Part shown: positions 1 through 6,506 of the stretch, piece after piece | Position numbering within the stretch: position 1 is the first letter of the stretch | How the letters are laid out: each line of letters starts with the position of its first letter | NCBI RefSeq assembly: GCF_002087075.1 | Contig: NZ_MWSM01000073.1 | Span: 222 to 9,539 of the forward strand | Reading direction: 5' to 3' | Source of the DNA: Streptococcus pseudopneumoniae ATCC BAA-960 = CCUG 49455 | Lineage (GTDB): Bacteria > Bacillota > Bacilli > Lactobacillales > Streptococcaceae | Length of the DNA: 9,318 bases | Notes under the pieces: model-generated | Databases searched by the model: none | Seen by the model: the letters and a program-made list of their open reading frames with translations, nothing else | What the model was told of the DNA's origin: nothing | Program-made: the position numbers and the translations under genes

Positions 1-170
1 GTATCCGTGGCTTCTTTTCTGTCTACAGTAACCTTTTCGGTAACATGACCATTCTCTGGATTAACATCGTAGGTCCTTGTCGTGGTTACATAGCCATCCT
101 CTCCGTCAGTTGTAATAGGATTTTCACTACGGTCTTTTGTTTCATCTTTTTCAAAACGGATAACACTTGT
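1..170 (-). repeat. G5 unit with 219-bp period (terminal pair)
   Basis: 1-170 repeats at about 220-389 (offset 219 bp, 73 codons). The same string beginning gtatccgtggcttctttt occurs at positions 1 and 220. These units encode 'KEATDTVIKVPAKSKVE...RFEKDET.DR.ENP' and are a different subtype from the 447-bp pair. The array may continue outside the window. Confidence 0.7.
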
Positions 171-1964
171 AGGCAGAACTTCACGCTCAACCTTACTTTT
201 AGCTGGAACTTTAATAACTGTATCCGTGGCTTCTTTTTTCTCTACGGTAACCTTTTCGGTAACCTTACCAGTCTCTGAATCAACATCGTAGGTCGTCGTC
301 GTGGTTACATAGCCATCCTCTCCGTCAATTGTAACAGGATTTTCATTACGGTCTCTAGTTTCATCTTTTTCAAAACGGATATTTGTACTTTTTTCGGCGA
401 TGCGTTTTTCTACCTTATCTTTAGCTGGAACTTTTACAACAGTAGGTGTAGGCTGAGTTAGTATTTTTTCAGTTGTTTCTAGTTCTGAGACTTCTCCAGT
501 ATTTGTATCTAATTTGTATGTTGTAGTGATTTCCTTAGTTCCATTTTCTCCAGGTATAGTTTCAGGGTTACTTCCTCTTGGATGTTCTAAATCTTTTTCG
601 AACTTAACTTCTTTTGATTCAATATCTCCAACACGAACAGTAGGTTTAGTTCCGACTTTTATGATTTTCTTTTCCATAGGAGTTGTTACTTTTTCTGTAG
701 AAGTATCCTCTACTGCTTTACCATTTTCAATTCTGTAAGTAGTAGTAATAGTTCTGATACCTAGTTTACCTTGACGATTTGGATCATCTACTTTTTTCCC
801 TTTTTCTAACGTGGGGTCCGCCTCGTATTCTGCTTCTATTGGAATATCTTTATGCTCAATCTTATCTTTAGCAGGGACTTTTACAACAGTAGGAGTAGGT
901 TGAGTTAGTATTTTTTCGGTTGTTTCTAGTTCTGAGACTTCTCCGGTATTTGTATCTAATTTGTATGTTGTAGTAATTTCCTTAGTTCCATTTTCTCCAG
1001 GTATAGTCTCAGGGTTACTTCCTCTTGGATGTTCTAAATCTTTTTCGAACTTAACTTCCTCTGATTCAATCTCTTCAACACGAACAGTAGGTTTAGTTCC
1101 AATTGTTATCACTTCAGTTTTGGGTTCTGTTCTTTTTTCTATTGGTGTATTAGGAGTAGGTGTGCCATTAATAGGGGATACACTATATGAAGTAGTTGTA
1201 ACTATTTTTCCATTTTCTCCTGGAGTTTTTACTTTTCGTGTTCTAACTTCAAGATTATCATCTTTTTCATATATTGTTTTATGATTAATCGTAGTTTCTT
1301 GAATTTTATCTTGAGCTCCGACTTTATAGACGATGTCTTGCGCTTTTTTCTCAATAGTAGTTGTGTTTTCTTTAACCGTAACTTTTCCAGTTTTTTCATC
1401 TAAAACATAGGTAGTGGTAATTTTCTTAATACCATCCTCCCCTTCACTTTCAGTTATAACATCACTTCCGATAGGTCTATTAGGGTCTTTTATATATTTA
1501 ATAGAAGACTCAATTTTTTCAGTAACGACAGTAGGTTTAGTTCCGACTTTTATTACCTGTGTTGTGGGTTCTGTTATTATGACCTTCTCGGGAGTTCTTT
1601 CAAGAATTTTTGTTTTTCCTGTATTAAAATTATAGAAAACTTTATTCTTAAATGCTTTTGATCCCGGTTTTCCAGGTGTTACTTCTTTTTTAGTATTTAA
1701 TTCCATAGCGTCGTCAGCTATATATTTTGTTTCAAAAGGTATATCTTCAGCTGTTTTGTTATCGGTTACGACTGTAGTAATTCCTTCATCGTTTACTTCA
1801 TCAGTAAATTCAACCGATTCTGCTGATGGAGGTTGTTGTGCTGCTTGGACTTCGGTGCTGGTGCTATTCATAACCGCTGCAAACGATAATCCAATAACAA
1901 CAGAACCTACATACTTTCCAATTTTCCTAAGAGAATATTGTTTTTTCATGTCTTTTCTATTCAT
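1..1964 (-). CDS. YSIRK-signal G5-repeat surface protein (partial, C-terminus beyond window)
   Basis: A continuous minus-strand reading frame of 654 codons runs from ATG 1964-1962 off the left edge. The chosen start has GGAG seven bases upstream; a second in-frame ATG lies five codons in. Residues 10-28 (YSLRKIGKYVGSVVIGLSF) form a YSIRK-type signal peptide, with likely cleavage after the AEVQA-like stretch near residue 41. From about residue 62 the protein is a chain of roughly eight 72-76-residue G5-like repeats. Each runs from 'KVPAKDK.E' or 'KVGTKPTV' through an acidic 'EKD' segment, a 'PGE.G' turn, a 'TTTY' strand and a 'TGKV' hairpin. Such proteins form elongated stalks on the streptococcal surface and are usually sortase-anchored, but no LPXTG motif is visible because the C-terminus is missing. 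The gene overlaps the stop of its upstream neighbour by ATGA and has no obvious promoter of its own, so translational coupling is likely. The ligand or enzymatic role is unknown. Confidence 0.9.
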   Translation of the reverse strand, partial: MNRKDMKKQYSLRKIGKYVGSVVIGLSFAAVMNSTSTEVQAAQQPPSAESVEFTDEVNDEGITTVVTDNKTAEDIPFETKYIADDAMELNTKKEVTPGKPGSKAFKNKVFYNFNTGKTKILERTPEKVIITEPTTQVIKVGTKPTVVTEKIESSIKYIKDPNRPIGSDVITESEGEDGIKKITTTYVLDEKTGKVTVKENTTTIEKKAQDIVYKVGAQDKIQETTINHKTIYEKDDNLEVRTRKVKTPGENGKIVTTTSYSVSPINGTPTPNTPIEKRTEPKTEVITIGTKPTVRVEEIESEEVKFEKDLEHPRGSNPETIPGENGTKEITTTYKLDTNTGEVSELETTEKILTQPTPTVVKVPAKDKIEHKDIPIEAEYEADPTLEKGKKVDDPNRQGKLGIRTITTTYRIENGKAVEDTSTEKVTTPMEKKIIKVGTKPTVRVGDIESKEVKFEKDLEHPRGSNPETIPGENGTKEITTTYKLDTNTGEVSELETTEKILTQPTPTVVKVPAKDKVEKRIAEKSTNIRFEKDETRDRNENPVTIDGEDGYVTTTTTYDVDSETGKVTEKVTVEKKEATDTVIKVPAKSKVEREVLPTSVIRFEKDETKDRSENPITTDGEDGYVTTTRTYDVNPENGHVTEKVTVDRKEATD
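424..653 (-). repeat. Direct repeat copy A (G5 unit, 447-bp period)
   Basis: This stretch is nearly identical to 871-1100 at a constant offset of 447 bp (149 codons, two G5 units), with only scattered substitutions. It encodes the unit 'GDIESKEVKFEKDLEH...TQPTPTVVKVPAKD'. The near-identity at DNA level, including synonymous sites, implies recent duplication or gene conversion. Its right half also matches the truncated gene at an offset of 1433 bp. Confidence 0.85.
548..885 (-). repeat. G5 repeat block shared with the upstream truncated gene
   Basis: About 330 bp that align with 1981-2318 in the truncated gene at a constant offset of 1433 bp. Examples are the PGE.G turn (548 against 1981) and the 'EKGKKVDD' segment (808 against 2241). 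It is in the matching reading frame of each gene. Confidence 0.8.
871..1100 (-). repeat. Direct repeat copy B (G5 unit, 447-bp period)
   Basis: Second copy of the repeat at 424-653. It encodes 'EEIESEEVKFEKDLEH...', and in that variant segment it matches the truncated upstream gene better than copy A does. Confidence 0.85.
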
Positions 1965-2530
1965 TCTTTATCTCCTTTTTCTCCAGGTATAGTCTTAGGG
2001 TTGCTTCCTTTTTGATGTTCTAAATCTTTTTCGAACTTAACTTCCTCTGATTCAATCTCTTCAACACGAACAGTAGGTTTAGTTTCGACTTTTATAATTT
2101 TCTTTTCCATCGGCGTTGTTACTTTTTCTGTAGAAGTATCCTCTACTGCTTTACCATTTTCAATTCTGTAAGTAGTAGTAATAGTTCTGACACCTAGTTT
2201 ACCTTGACGATTTGAATCATCTACTTTTTTCCCTTTTTCTAACATAGGATCGGCTTCGTATTCTTCTTCTATTGGAATTACTTTTGTTTCAACGCTATCT
2301 TTAGCTGGAACTTTAACAATAATATTTCCTACTTCATCAACATCAGTCTCCGGTTCCTCTCCTTTACGGCGGGTATCGTCTTTAATAAATGTCACTCTTG
2401 TTCCATCAGCATGAACAAAACTTGTATTCAGGATTCCTCCTAAAAATAAAGTTAGCCCGACTATCACAGAACCAAAAATCTTTTCGAGTTTACGTAATGC
2501 ATAGCGCTTATTGGTATTAGATTTTGCCAT
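1961..2530 (-). CDS. Truncated YSIRK/G5-repeat secreted protein (189 aa, possible gene remnant)
   Basis: The ATG at 2530 has AGGAGG five bases upstream and a good promoter. Residues 10-41 form a YSIRK-like signal peptide (YALRKLEKIFGSVIVG), with likely cleavage after VHA at residue 41. A short region resembling half of a G5 unit follows (residues 45-70), then one complete G5 repeat (about 72-148). A second repeat begins near 151 and stops abruptly at 189, after 'TIPGEKGDKE', about half-way through. In the neighbouring gene the same place reads 'TIPGENGTKEITTTY'. The protein therefore has no room for a cell-wall anchor and would be released if stable. The TGA stop at 1963-1961 overlaps the ATG of the downstream G5 gene. 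The gene looks like the 5' end of a longer surface-protein gene that lost its 3' part by recombination. An intact promoter and ribosome site mean it may still be translated, at least to couple the next gene. Confidence 0.82.
   Translation of the reverse strand: MAKSNTNKRYALRKLEKIFGSVIVGLTLFLGGILNTSFVHADGTRVTFIKDDTRRKGEEPETDVDEVGNIIVKVPAKDSVETKVIPIEEEYEADPMLEKGKKVDDSNRQGKLGVRTITTTYRIENGKAVEDTSTEKVTTPMEKKIIKVETKPTVRVEEIESEEVKFEKDLEHQKGSNPKTIPGEKGDKE
1981..2318 (-). repeat. G5 repeat block in the truncated gene, partner of 548-885
   Basis: Partner of the block at 548-885. The last part (about 1981-2090) is closer to copy B at 995-1100 (offset 986), so this copy is a mosaic of the two downstream variants. 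The similarity to the repeat ends at the TGA/ATG junction. Confidence 0.78.
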
Positions 2531-2558
2531 TACATCCTCCTTCTAAAAGTTACTACTT

Positions 2559-2587
2559 AGTATAGCATATTTTCTGGCAAATGTTAA
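2559..2587 (-). promoter_or_regulatory. Promoter of the G5 surface-protein pair
   Basis: On the minus strand the -35 box is TTAACA (2587-2582), the spacer is 17 bp, and the -10 box is TATACT (2564-2559). The extended -10 TG lies one base upstream of the -10 box. The match to the vegetative sigma-A consensus is close: five of six at each box. It lies about 30 bp before the start codon of the first G5 gene and is the only good promoter seen for the pair. Confidence 0.7.
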
Positions 2588-3159
2588 ACAATATGTTTCA
2601 TACATCAAATAAACTTAAAATGATATATTAATTATTGAACTAACACTTTAACTATATCGTAATCAATCTCATATATAAAGGATTGCAGACATCTTATCTA
2701 AATACATGCTAATATATTTAGATACAAACATTCCAACTTGATAACTTTCACTCATCTTTCATCATTCCTTATACAACTATGCAGTATAAATAGAATAGTT
2801 TGCGCATCAGAATGAGACTATTTTAATGTTAGATATTTTGATAGAAAAACATAAATAAAATTGGTGGAATTTAATTCCCTAACTCGATAGAGGATTCTAT
2901 TTTAAATTTAACAACAGCTAGGATTACACTATAAAAAGCACATTACCACCTGTTCGGCTGGAGAATCTAGTCGATTAGCTCCCTCTTAGTTACAAGCTTA
3001 AAGCGATTTTTTAACTAATACTAAACCAGATTAAAGAAGGAACTAGAACATCTGTCTTGTACTAATCAATATGCTATTTTAAAGTTGCAAATAAACTTAG
3101 AATGCCATTTATTATATTTACAATAAATAGTTGACTTCGATAGAAACAGAAAATAGAAT
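2588..3159. other. Gene-free spacer, nothing recognised
   Basis: About 570 AT-rich bases between the G5-pair promoter and the acetyltransferase stop. I find no open frame with a ribosome site and no RNA gene or insertion-sequence end. Small structures are a 13-bp palindrome (GGAATT-T-AATTCC, 2866-2878) and a weak AT-only inverted repeat (ATTTATT 3107-3113 with AATAAAT 3122-3128). The latter could be a poor terminator for the acetyltransferase. A short GC-richer patch at 2945-2990 stands out but resembles nothing I know. Confidence 0.4.
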
Positions 3160-3711
3160 TCAACATTCTTCCCTACTTATCTGATAATAAATAAGATCCG
3201 CAAGATAGCCTTTTCTCTCCACACCATTAACAATCGTTTGTAGATAGGACATTCCAGCCTTCTCCATGACACGACCTGAAGCTGGGTTGAGACTGGCATA
3301 TCGAGCTTTGACTTTTTGAAATCCTACTTGAGTAAAACAAAAGTCCAAGACAGCTTTTAAGGCCTCTGTCATAAGACCACGACCCCAATAGTTTTTTCCT
3401 AAAATATAGCCAATTTCACAAGAAGAATTGTTCTCATCTATTGCAACGATGCTGATATCTCCTATCACTTGCTCTGGGTTTTCTTTGAGACAAATAGCCC
3501 ATTTGTAATAGTTGGGATTAGTATAGGAAGCAACCCAGTTACGAATCGAATTTCGAGTCACCACGACATCAGGATGGGGATCCCAGGTAACATAGGTCAG
3601 ATTCTCAGCGGATGAAGCCCAATTTTGAAACATAGCTTCTGAATCACTCTCCACAAATCTTCTTAAAATCAAACGTTCTGTCTGTAATATTTGCGTACCG
3701 ATAGCTTTCAT
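3160..3711 (-). CDS. GNAT family N-acetyltransferase (RimJ/RimL type)
   Basis: A 183-residue protein of normal length for the family. The start at 3711 has GAGG seven bases upstream. It opens with the typical 'TERLILRRF' strand (residues 11-19). The acetyl-CoA pyrophosphate-binding segment is 'ILGKNYWGRGLMTEAL' (103-118), and 'NPASGRVMEKAGM' (142-154) follows, as in RimJ/RimL and spermidine-acetyltransferase-like GNATs. The family transfers acetyl from acetyl-CoA to an amine, often a ribosomal protein N-terminus, a polyamine or an antibiotic; the substrate cannot be told from sequence. The gene stands alone. It is separated from nadE by a hairpin-rich 400-bp spacer with terminators, so it probably has its own promoter. 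A weak candidate is TTGAGC-16-TAGAAA at 3759-3732, which overlaps a 24-bp repeated motif. Confidence 0.88.
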   Translation of the reverse strand: MKAIGTQILQTERLILRRFVESDSEAMFQNWASSAENLTYVTWDPHPDVVVTRNSIRNWVASYTNPNYYKWAICLKENPEQVIGDISIVAIDENNSSCEIGYILGKNYWGRGLMTEALKAVLDFCFTQVGFQKVKARYASLNPASGRVMEKAGMSYLQTIVNGVERKGYLADLIYYQISREEC

Positions 3712-3731
3712 GATGCTACCTCACTTCCTTA

Positions 3732-3759
3732 TTTCTATGCTCGTAGTAAAAAGGCTCAA
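3732..3759 (-). promoter_or_regulatory. Weak candidate promoter of the acetyltransferase
   Basis: -35 TTGAGC (3759-3754), 16-bp spacer, -10 TAGAAA (3737-3732); four of six matches at each box and no extended -10. The -10 falls inside a motif that recurs downstream of nadE, so the resemblance may be incidental. Confidence 0.25.
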
Positions 3760-3816
3760 CTCAGTAACAGCTAGAAAACGAGTTTGTCTTCTAATTTCTT
3801 GACGCAGTCGCTGCCT

Positions 3817-3851
3817 GGTTTGAAATGCGCTCTAGCAAGCTTTTTCAAACC
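3817..3851. repeat. Inverted repeat in the nadE-acetyltransferase spacer
   Basis: GGTTTGAAA (3817-3825) and TTTCAAACC (3843-3851) are perfect complements around a 17-base loop. A second small hairpin, AACTC-TTC-GAGTT, lies at 3886-3898. These may be the remains of a dispersed intergenic element of the kind common in pneumococcal relatives. The sequence does not match the BOX element as I remember it well enough to name it. Confidence 0.4.
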
Positions 3852-3988
3852 TAGTCATCGTTGCAGGGGTAAGACGATGAAATCGAACTCTTCGAGTTAC
3901 CGAATCTGCCTCATTTTCTTATTTCTAAACTCGGGGTTCAAGATCCCCCGGACCTTCTCTCACTTTCTTATTTCAAGATGAGAGGCTG

Positions 3989-4009
3989 AAAACCTCCACT
4001 GGAGGTTTT
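3989..4009. terminator. Third terminator-like hairpin after nadE
   Basis: A perfect 9-bp stem AAAACCTCC/GGAGGTTTT closes loop ACT. It is identical in its core to the hairpin at the nadE stop and has T-runs better placed for the plus direction. No plus-strand gene reads into it, so it is probably a duplicate of the nadE terminator. Confidence 0.5.
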
Positions 4010-4042
4010 TCTTGCTTTTTAATTTCAGGGCAAGAAGCTAAA

Positions 4043-4059
4043 AAGGTCCCCCGGACCTT
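4043..4059 (-). terminator. Second terminator-like hairpin after nadE
   Basis: The perfect 7-bp stem AAGGTCC/GGACCTT has a three-base loop. On the minus strand it is followed by further T residues (five in total), fitting a Rho-independent terminator that backs up the first. A degenerate copy lies at 3942-3956. Confidence 0.55.
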
Positions 4060-4083
4060 CCTCGCTTACCTGTTTCCATGCTC

Positions 4084-4116
4084 GGGGTAAAAACCTCCAC
4101 TGGAGGTTTTTACTCC
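4084..4116 (-). terminator. Terminator of pncB-nadE, overlapping the nadE stop
   Basis: A 15-bp stem (4084-4098 with 4102-4116, one G-T wobble) closes a three-base loop. In the minus direction it reads GGGAGTAAAAACCTCC, AGT, GGAGGTTTTTAC, with a U-run inside the descending arm. The nadE TAA (4112-4110) is part of the stem, so termination follows translation immediately. Confidence 0.75.
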
Positions 4117-4934
4117 CAAAAGTCATCAAATACGGTGATGGGTAGGTGGCGTTTATGTTGGCCTTTGTGCCACCAGTTTTCGATTCTTGCTTGGGCTTCT
4201 GGGCTGATTGTTTTGCCTTCTAGGTAGTCGTCAATCTCTTCGTAAGTGACTCCGAGGGCTACTTCGTCAGCTAGACCGGGTTTATCTTCTTCTAGGTCTG
4301 CTGTTGGGATTTTTTCATAAAGGGCTGGGTCTGCACCAAGTTCCTTCAAGAGTTGTTTTCCTTGGCGTTTATTGAGGCGATAAAGAGGGAGAATATCTGC
4401 ACCACCGTCACCAAACTTGGTAAAGAAACCTGTGATATTTTCCGCGGCGTGGTCTGTTCCAATGACCGCTCCGCTATGGGAACCAGCAAGGGCATACTGA
4501 GCAATCATACGGCAACGTGCCTTGATATTGCCCTTATTAAAGTCTGAAACAGGACTACCTGTCGCTTCAACTGCTGCCGTCATGGCGTCAGCTGATTCCT
4601 TGATATTGACGACTAAACTGACATCTGGTTGGATGAATGCTAAGGCTTTTTGAGCATCTGCTTCATCAGCTTGCACTCCATAAGGCAGGCGGACAGCGAT
4701 AAATTTATAGCTGTCGTCTCCCGTTTCTGCTCGCAGTTCTTCCATAGCTAATTGGGCCAAGCGCCCTGCCAAGGTTGAGTCCTGCCCTCCAGAAATCCCT
4801 AGCACAAAGGTTTTAAGGAAGGGATGTTTTTTCAGGTATCTCTTTAAGAAATCAATGGAACGACGGATTTCTTCTTGGACATCAATCACTGGTTTCACGC
4901 CCAGTTCTTGGATAATCGTTTCTTGCAAACTCAT
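4110..4934 (-). CDS. nadE: NH3-dependent NAD synthetase
   Basis: A 274-residue protein, the usual length of the short ammonia-dependent NadE. It adenylates nicotinic acid adenine dinucleotide with ATP and amidates it to NAD in the cytoplasm, the last step of NAD synthesis. The ATP-pyrophosphatase loop 'SGGQDS' is at residues 48-53. 'GTDHAAEN' is at 159-166, '[11 protein letters not shown]' at 171-181, and the '[15 protein letters not shown]' loop at 210-224. All are complete and no glutaminase domain is present. The start ATG (4934-4932) overlaps the pncB stop in an ATGA, with GGAG seven bases upstream, so the pair is translationally coupled. A strong hairpin terminator begins at the stop codon. 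Confidence 0.97.
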   Translation of the reverse strand: MSLQETIIQELGVKPVIDVQEEIRRSIDFLKRYLKKHPFLKTFVLGISGGQDSTLAGRLAQLAMEELRAETGDDSYKFIAVRLPYGVQADEADAQKALAFIQPDVSLVVNIKESADAMTAAVEATGSPVSDFNKGNIKARCRMIAQYALAGSHSGAVIGTDHAAENITGFFTKFGDGGADILPLYRLNKRQGKQLLKELGADPALYEKIPTADLEEDKPGLADEVALGVTYEEIDDYLEGKTISPEAQARIENWWHKGQHKRHLPITVFDDFWE

Positions 4935-6391
4935 TCTTCTTCTCCTTCACCAAGGGCTTCCTTACGCATTTTGTCTATCAAGTCCATCTTGTCTTGCCAT
5001 ACATCACGCGCCAAATCCACTGGATAATGCTGCGGATTGAGCACACGCTTGTACTCATCCCAAAGCTTGTCAAATTCCTTACGAGCATAAGCCTGAATCT
5101 CAGTTAAGCTAGGCAGGTTGTAAATCAATTTCCCGTCTTTGAAGATATCCACCAAGAGAGGAACAGCATCAAAATTACGAACGGTCTTCTTGATGTAGGT
5201 ATAAGTCGGATGGAACATCTTGATTTCAGTCATGCTGGCAACATCAACACCATCATAGGTTATGTAGTCGCCTTCTGACTTGCCTTTTTCACGACTGGTA
5301 ATGCGCCACACCTGCTTCTTACCTGGCGTAGACACTTTTTCCGCATTATTAGACAGCTTGATGGTATTGCGCATCTGACCATTTTCATCTTCGATTGCCA
5401 CAATCTTGTAAACTGCCCCAAGAGCTGGCTGATCATAGGCTGTGATCAGCTTGGTACCCACGCCCCAGACATCAATCTTGGCCTTTTGCATCTTGAGGTT
5501 GAGGATAGTATTTTCGTCCAAATCATTAGAAGCATAAATCTTAGCCTCTGTAAATCCAGCCTCGTCCAGTTGCTGACGGACTTTCTTAGAAATATAGGCA
5601 ATATCCCCAGAGTCAATCCGCACACCCATAAAGTTAATCTGGTCGCCCAGCTCACGCGCCACCTGAATGGCAGCGGGTACCCCAATACGAAGGGTGTCAT
5701 AGGTATCCACAAGAAAGACACAATTTTTGTGGGTTGCAGCATAAGCCTTGAAAGCCTCATAATCATTGCCATAAACCTGCACCAAGGAATGTGCATGGGT
5801 CCCCAAAACAGGAATGTCAAAGAGTTTACCAGCACGCACATTGCTAGTTCCATTGGCACCACCAATCACCGCTGCGCGTGTTCCCCAGATAGCCGCATCC
5901 ATCTCTTGAGCCCGACGTGTCCCAAACTCCATCAAGGGTTCATCTTCGATAACCGAACGAATACGAGCTGCCTTCGTCGCCACCAAGGTCTGGTAGTTGA
6001 CAATATTCAAAAGGGCCGTTTCGACCAATTGACATTGGGCTAGAGGACCTTCCACCTGCACAATCGGTTCATTAGCAAAAACCAAGTCCCCTTCTTGGGC
6101 AGAACGAACGGTCAACTCCAACTTGAAATTGCGGAGATAGTCCAAGAATGCCCCATGATAACCAAGCGACTCCAAATAGGCAATATCACTATCTGAAAAA
6201 CGCAAGTCTTCAAGATAATTCACAATTCTTTCCAAACCTGCAAAAACTGCATAGCCATTCTTAAAAGGCTGCTGGCGGAAATACACCTCAAAGACCGCCT
6301 TTTTATTGTGAATTCCTTGGTCAAAGTAAACCTGCATCATGTTGATCTGGTACAAGTCCGTGTGCAATGTCAAACTATTATCTGGATACAT
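4931..6391 (-). CDS. pncB: Nicotinate phosphoribosyltransferase
   Basis: A 486-residue, full-length NAPRTase of the Firmicute/eukaryote-like type. It converts nicotinate and PRPP to nicotinic acid mononucleotide, with ATP hydrolysis driven through a phosphohistidine. The N-terminal '[17 protein letters not shown]' (7-23) is typical. 'EFGTRRAQ' (155-162) is followed by 'GTHAHS' (197-202), where the second histidine (H201) is the likely phosphorylated residue. 'VDTYDT' (about 228-233), 'VRIDSGD' (257-263) and 'WGVGTKLI' (309-316) complete the active-site signature. The start at 6391 has AGGA five bases upstream. It is the first gene of a two-gene operon with nadE; with a NadD encoded elsewhere they take nicotinate to NAD. 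Streptococci generally depend on such salvage. The 5' leader holds an 11-bp-arm inverted repeat that could be regulatory. Confidence 0.97.
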   Translation of the reverse strand: MYPDNSLTLHTDLYQINMMQVYFDQGIHNKKAVFEVYFRQQPFKNGYAVFAGLERIVNYLEDLRFSDSDIAYLESLGYHGAFLDYLRNFKLELTVRSAQEGDLVFANEPIVQVEGPLAQCQLVETALLNIVNYQTLVATKAARIRSVIEDEPLMEFGTRRAQEMDAAIWGTRAAVIGGANGTSNVRAGKLFDIPVLGTHAHSLVQVYGNDYEAFKAYAATHKNCVFLVDTYDTLRIGVPAAIQVARELGDQINFMGVRIDSGDIAYISKKVRQQLDEAGFTEAKIYASNDLDENTILNLKMQKAKIDVWGVGTKLITAYDQPALGAVYKIVAIEDENGQMRNTIKLSNNAEKVSTPGKKQVWRITSREKGKSEGDYITYDGVDVASMTEIKMFHPTYTYIKKTVRNFDAVPLLVDIFKDGKLIYNLPSLTEIQAYARKEFDKLWDEYKRVLNPQHYPVDLARDVWQDKMDLIDKMRKEALGEGEEE

Positions 6392-6415
6392 ACTTTTCCT
6401 ACTTCCTTAGCTAGA

Positions 6416-6449
6416 AATACATGAAAATTTTCAAGAACTTTCATGTATT
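6416..6449 (-). promoter_or_regulatory. Inverted repeat in the pncB leader (operator or RNA hairpin)
   Basis: AATACATGAAA (6416-6426) and TTTCATGTATT (6439-6449) are perfect 11-bp complements separated by 12 bases. The repeat lies at roughly +10 to +43 of the pncB transcript. It could bind a repressor or fold in the RNA; it is too AU-rich and has no following U-run for a normal terminator. I do not recognise it as a known NiaR or NrtR site. Confidence 0.55.
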
Positions 6450-6465
6450 CCAATAAATTAGTACT

Positions 6466-6494
6466 ATTATATCACATTTTAGCTGGATTGAGAA
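6466..6494 (-). promoter_or_regulatory. Promoter of pncB-nadE
   Basis: A perfect -10 TATAAT (6471-6466) with the extended TG one base upstream, a 17-bp spacer, and a -35 TTCTCA (6494-6489, four of six). It lies between the upstream membrane-protein stop and pncB, giving a start near 6459 and a leader of about 68 bases. Confidence 0.72.
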
Positions 6495-6506
6495 AAGAGT
6501 AACAAG

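Larger units (their letters stand above)
3910..4116. repeat. Two-copy tandem array of 24-bp motif plus terminator hairpins
   Basis: Two units (about 3910-4010 and 4011-4116, period 101-103 bp) share the same order: a 24-bp motif, a GGTCC/GGACC hairpin, a 24-bp motif, and a CCTCC-ACT-GGAGG hairpin. The 24-bp motifs start at 3910, 3959, 4011 and 4061. They share a pattern close to CTCACTTTCTTATTTC followed by about eight less conserved bases. A fifth lone copy is at 3720-3743, just before the acetyltransferase. Confidence 0.7.

Noticed and set aside
1961..1975. Programmed frameshift joining the truncated G5 gene to the next one
   Set aside because: The frame of the second gene has a TAA at 1970-1968, just upstream of its ATG, so a slip on the upstream A-run would terminate. 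The overlap is better explained as ordinary ATGA coupling.
45..1992. Several plus-strand open frames of 70-107 codons with repeated sequences
   Set aside because: They are antisense to the G5-repeat gene. Their mutual similarity only reflects the repeats on the coding strand.
2866..2878. 13-bp palindrome as an operator in the 2588-3159 spacer
   Set aside because: AT-rich palindromes of this size are expected by chance in such sequence, and no promoter or gene start is close to it.
3817..3898. BOX or RUP element
   Set aside because: The inverted repeat has the general feel of streptococcal intergenic repeats, but I could not match the BOX or RUP sequences well enough to name it.
3784..3981. 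65-aa plus-strand open frame in the hairpin-rich spacer
   Set aside because: It overlaps inverted repeats and the 24-bp motif array, lacks a ribosome site, and its protein looks random.
5446..5865. 139-aa minus-strand open frame
   Set aside because: It is in another frame inside pncB and its composition is that of an out-of-frame translation.
5486..6043. 185-aa plus-strand open frame
   Set aside because: It lies entirely antisense within pncB, whose protein is complete and conserved. It has no ribosome site or family features and is a shadow frame.
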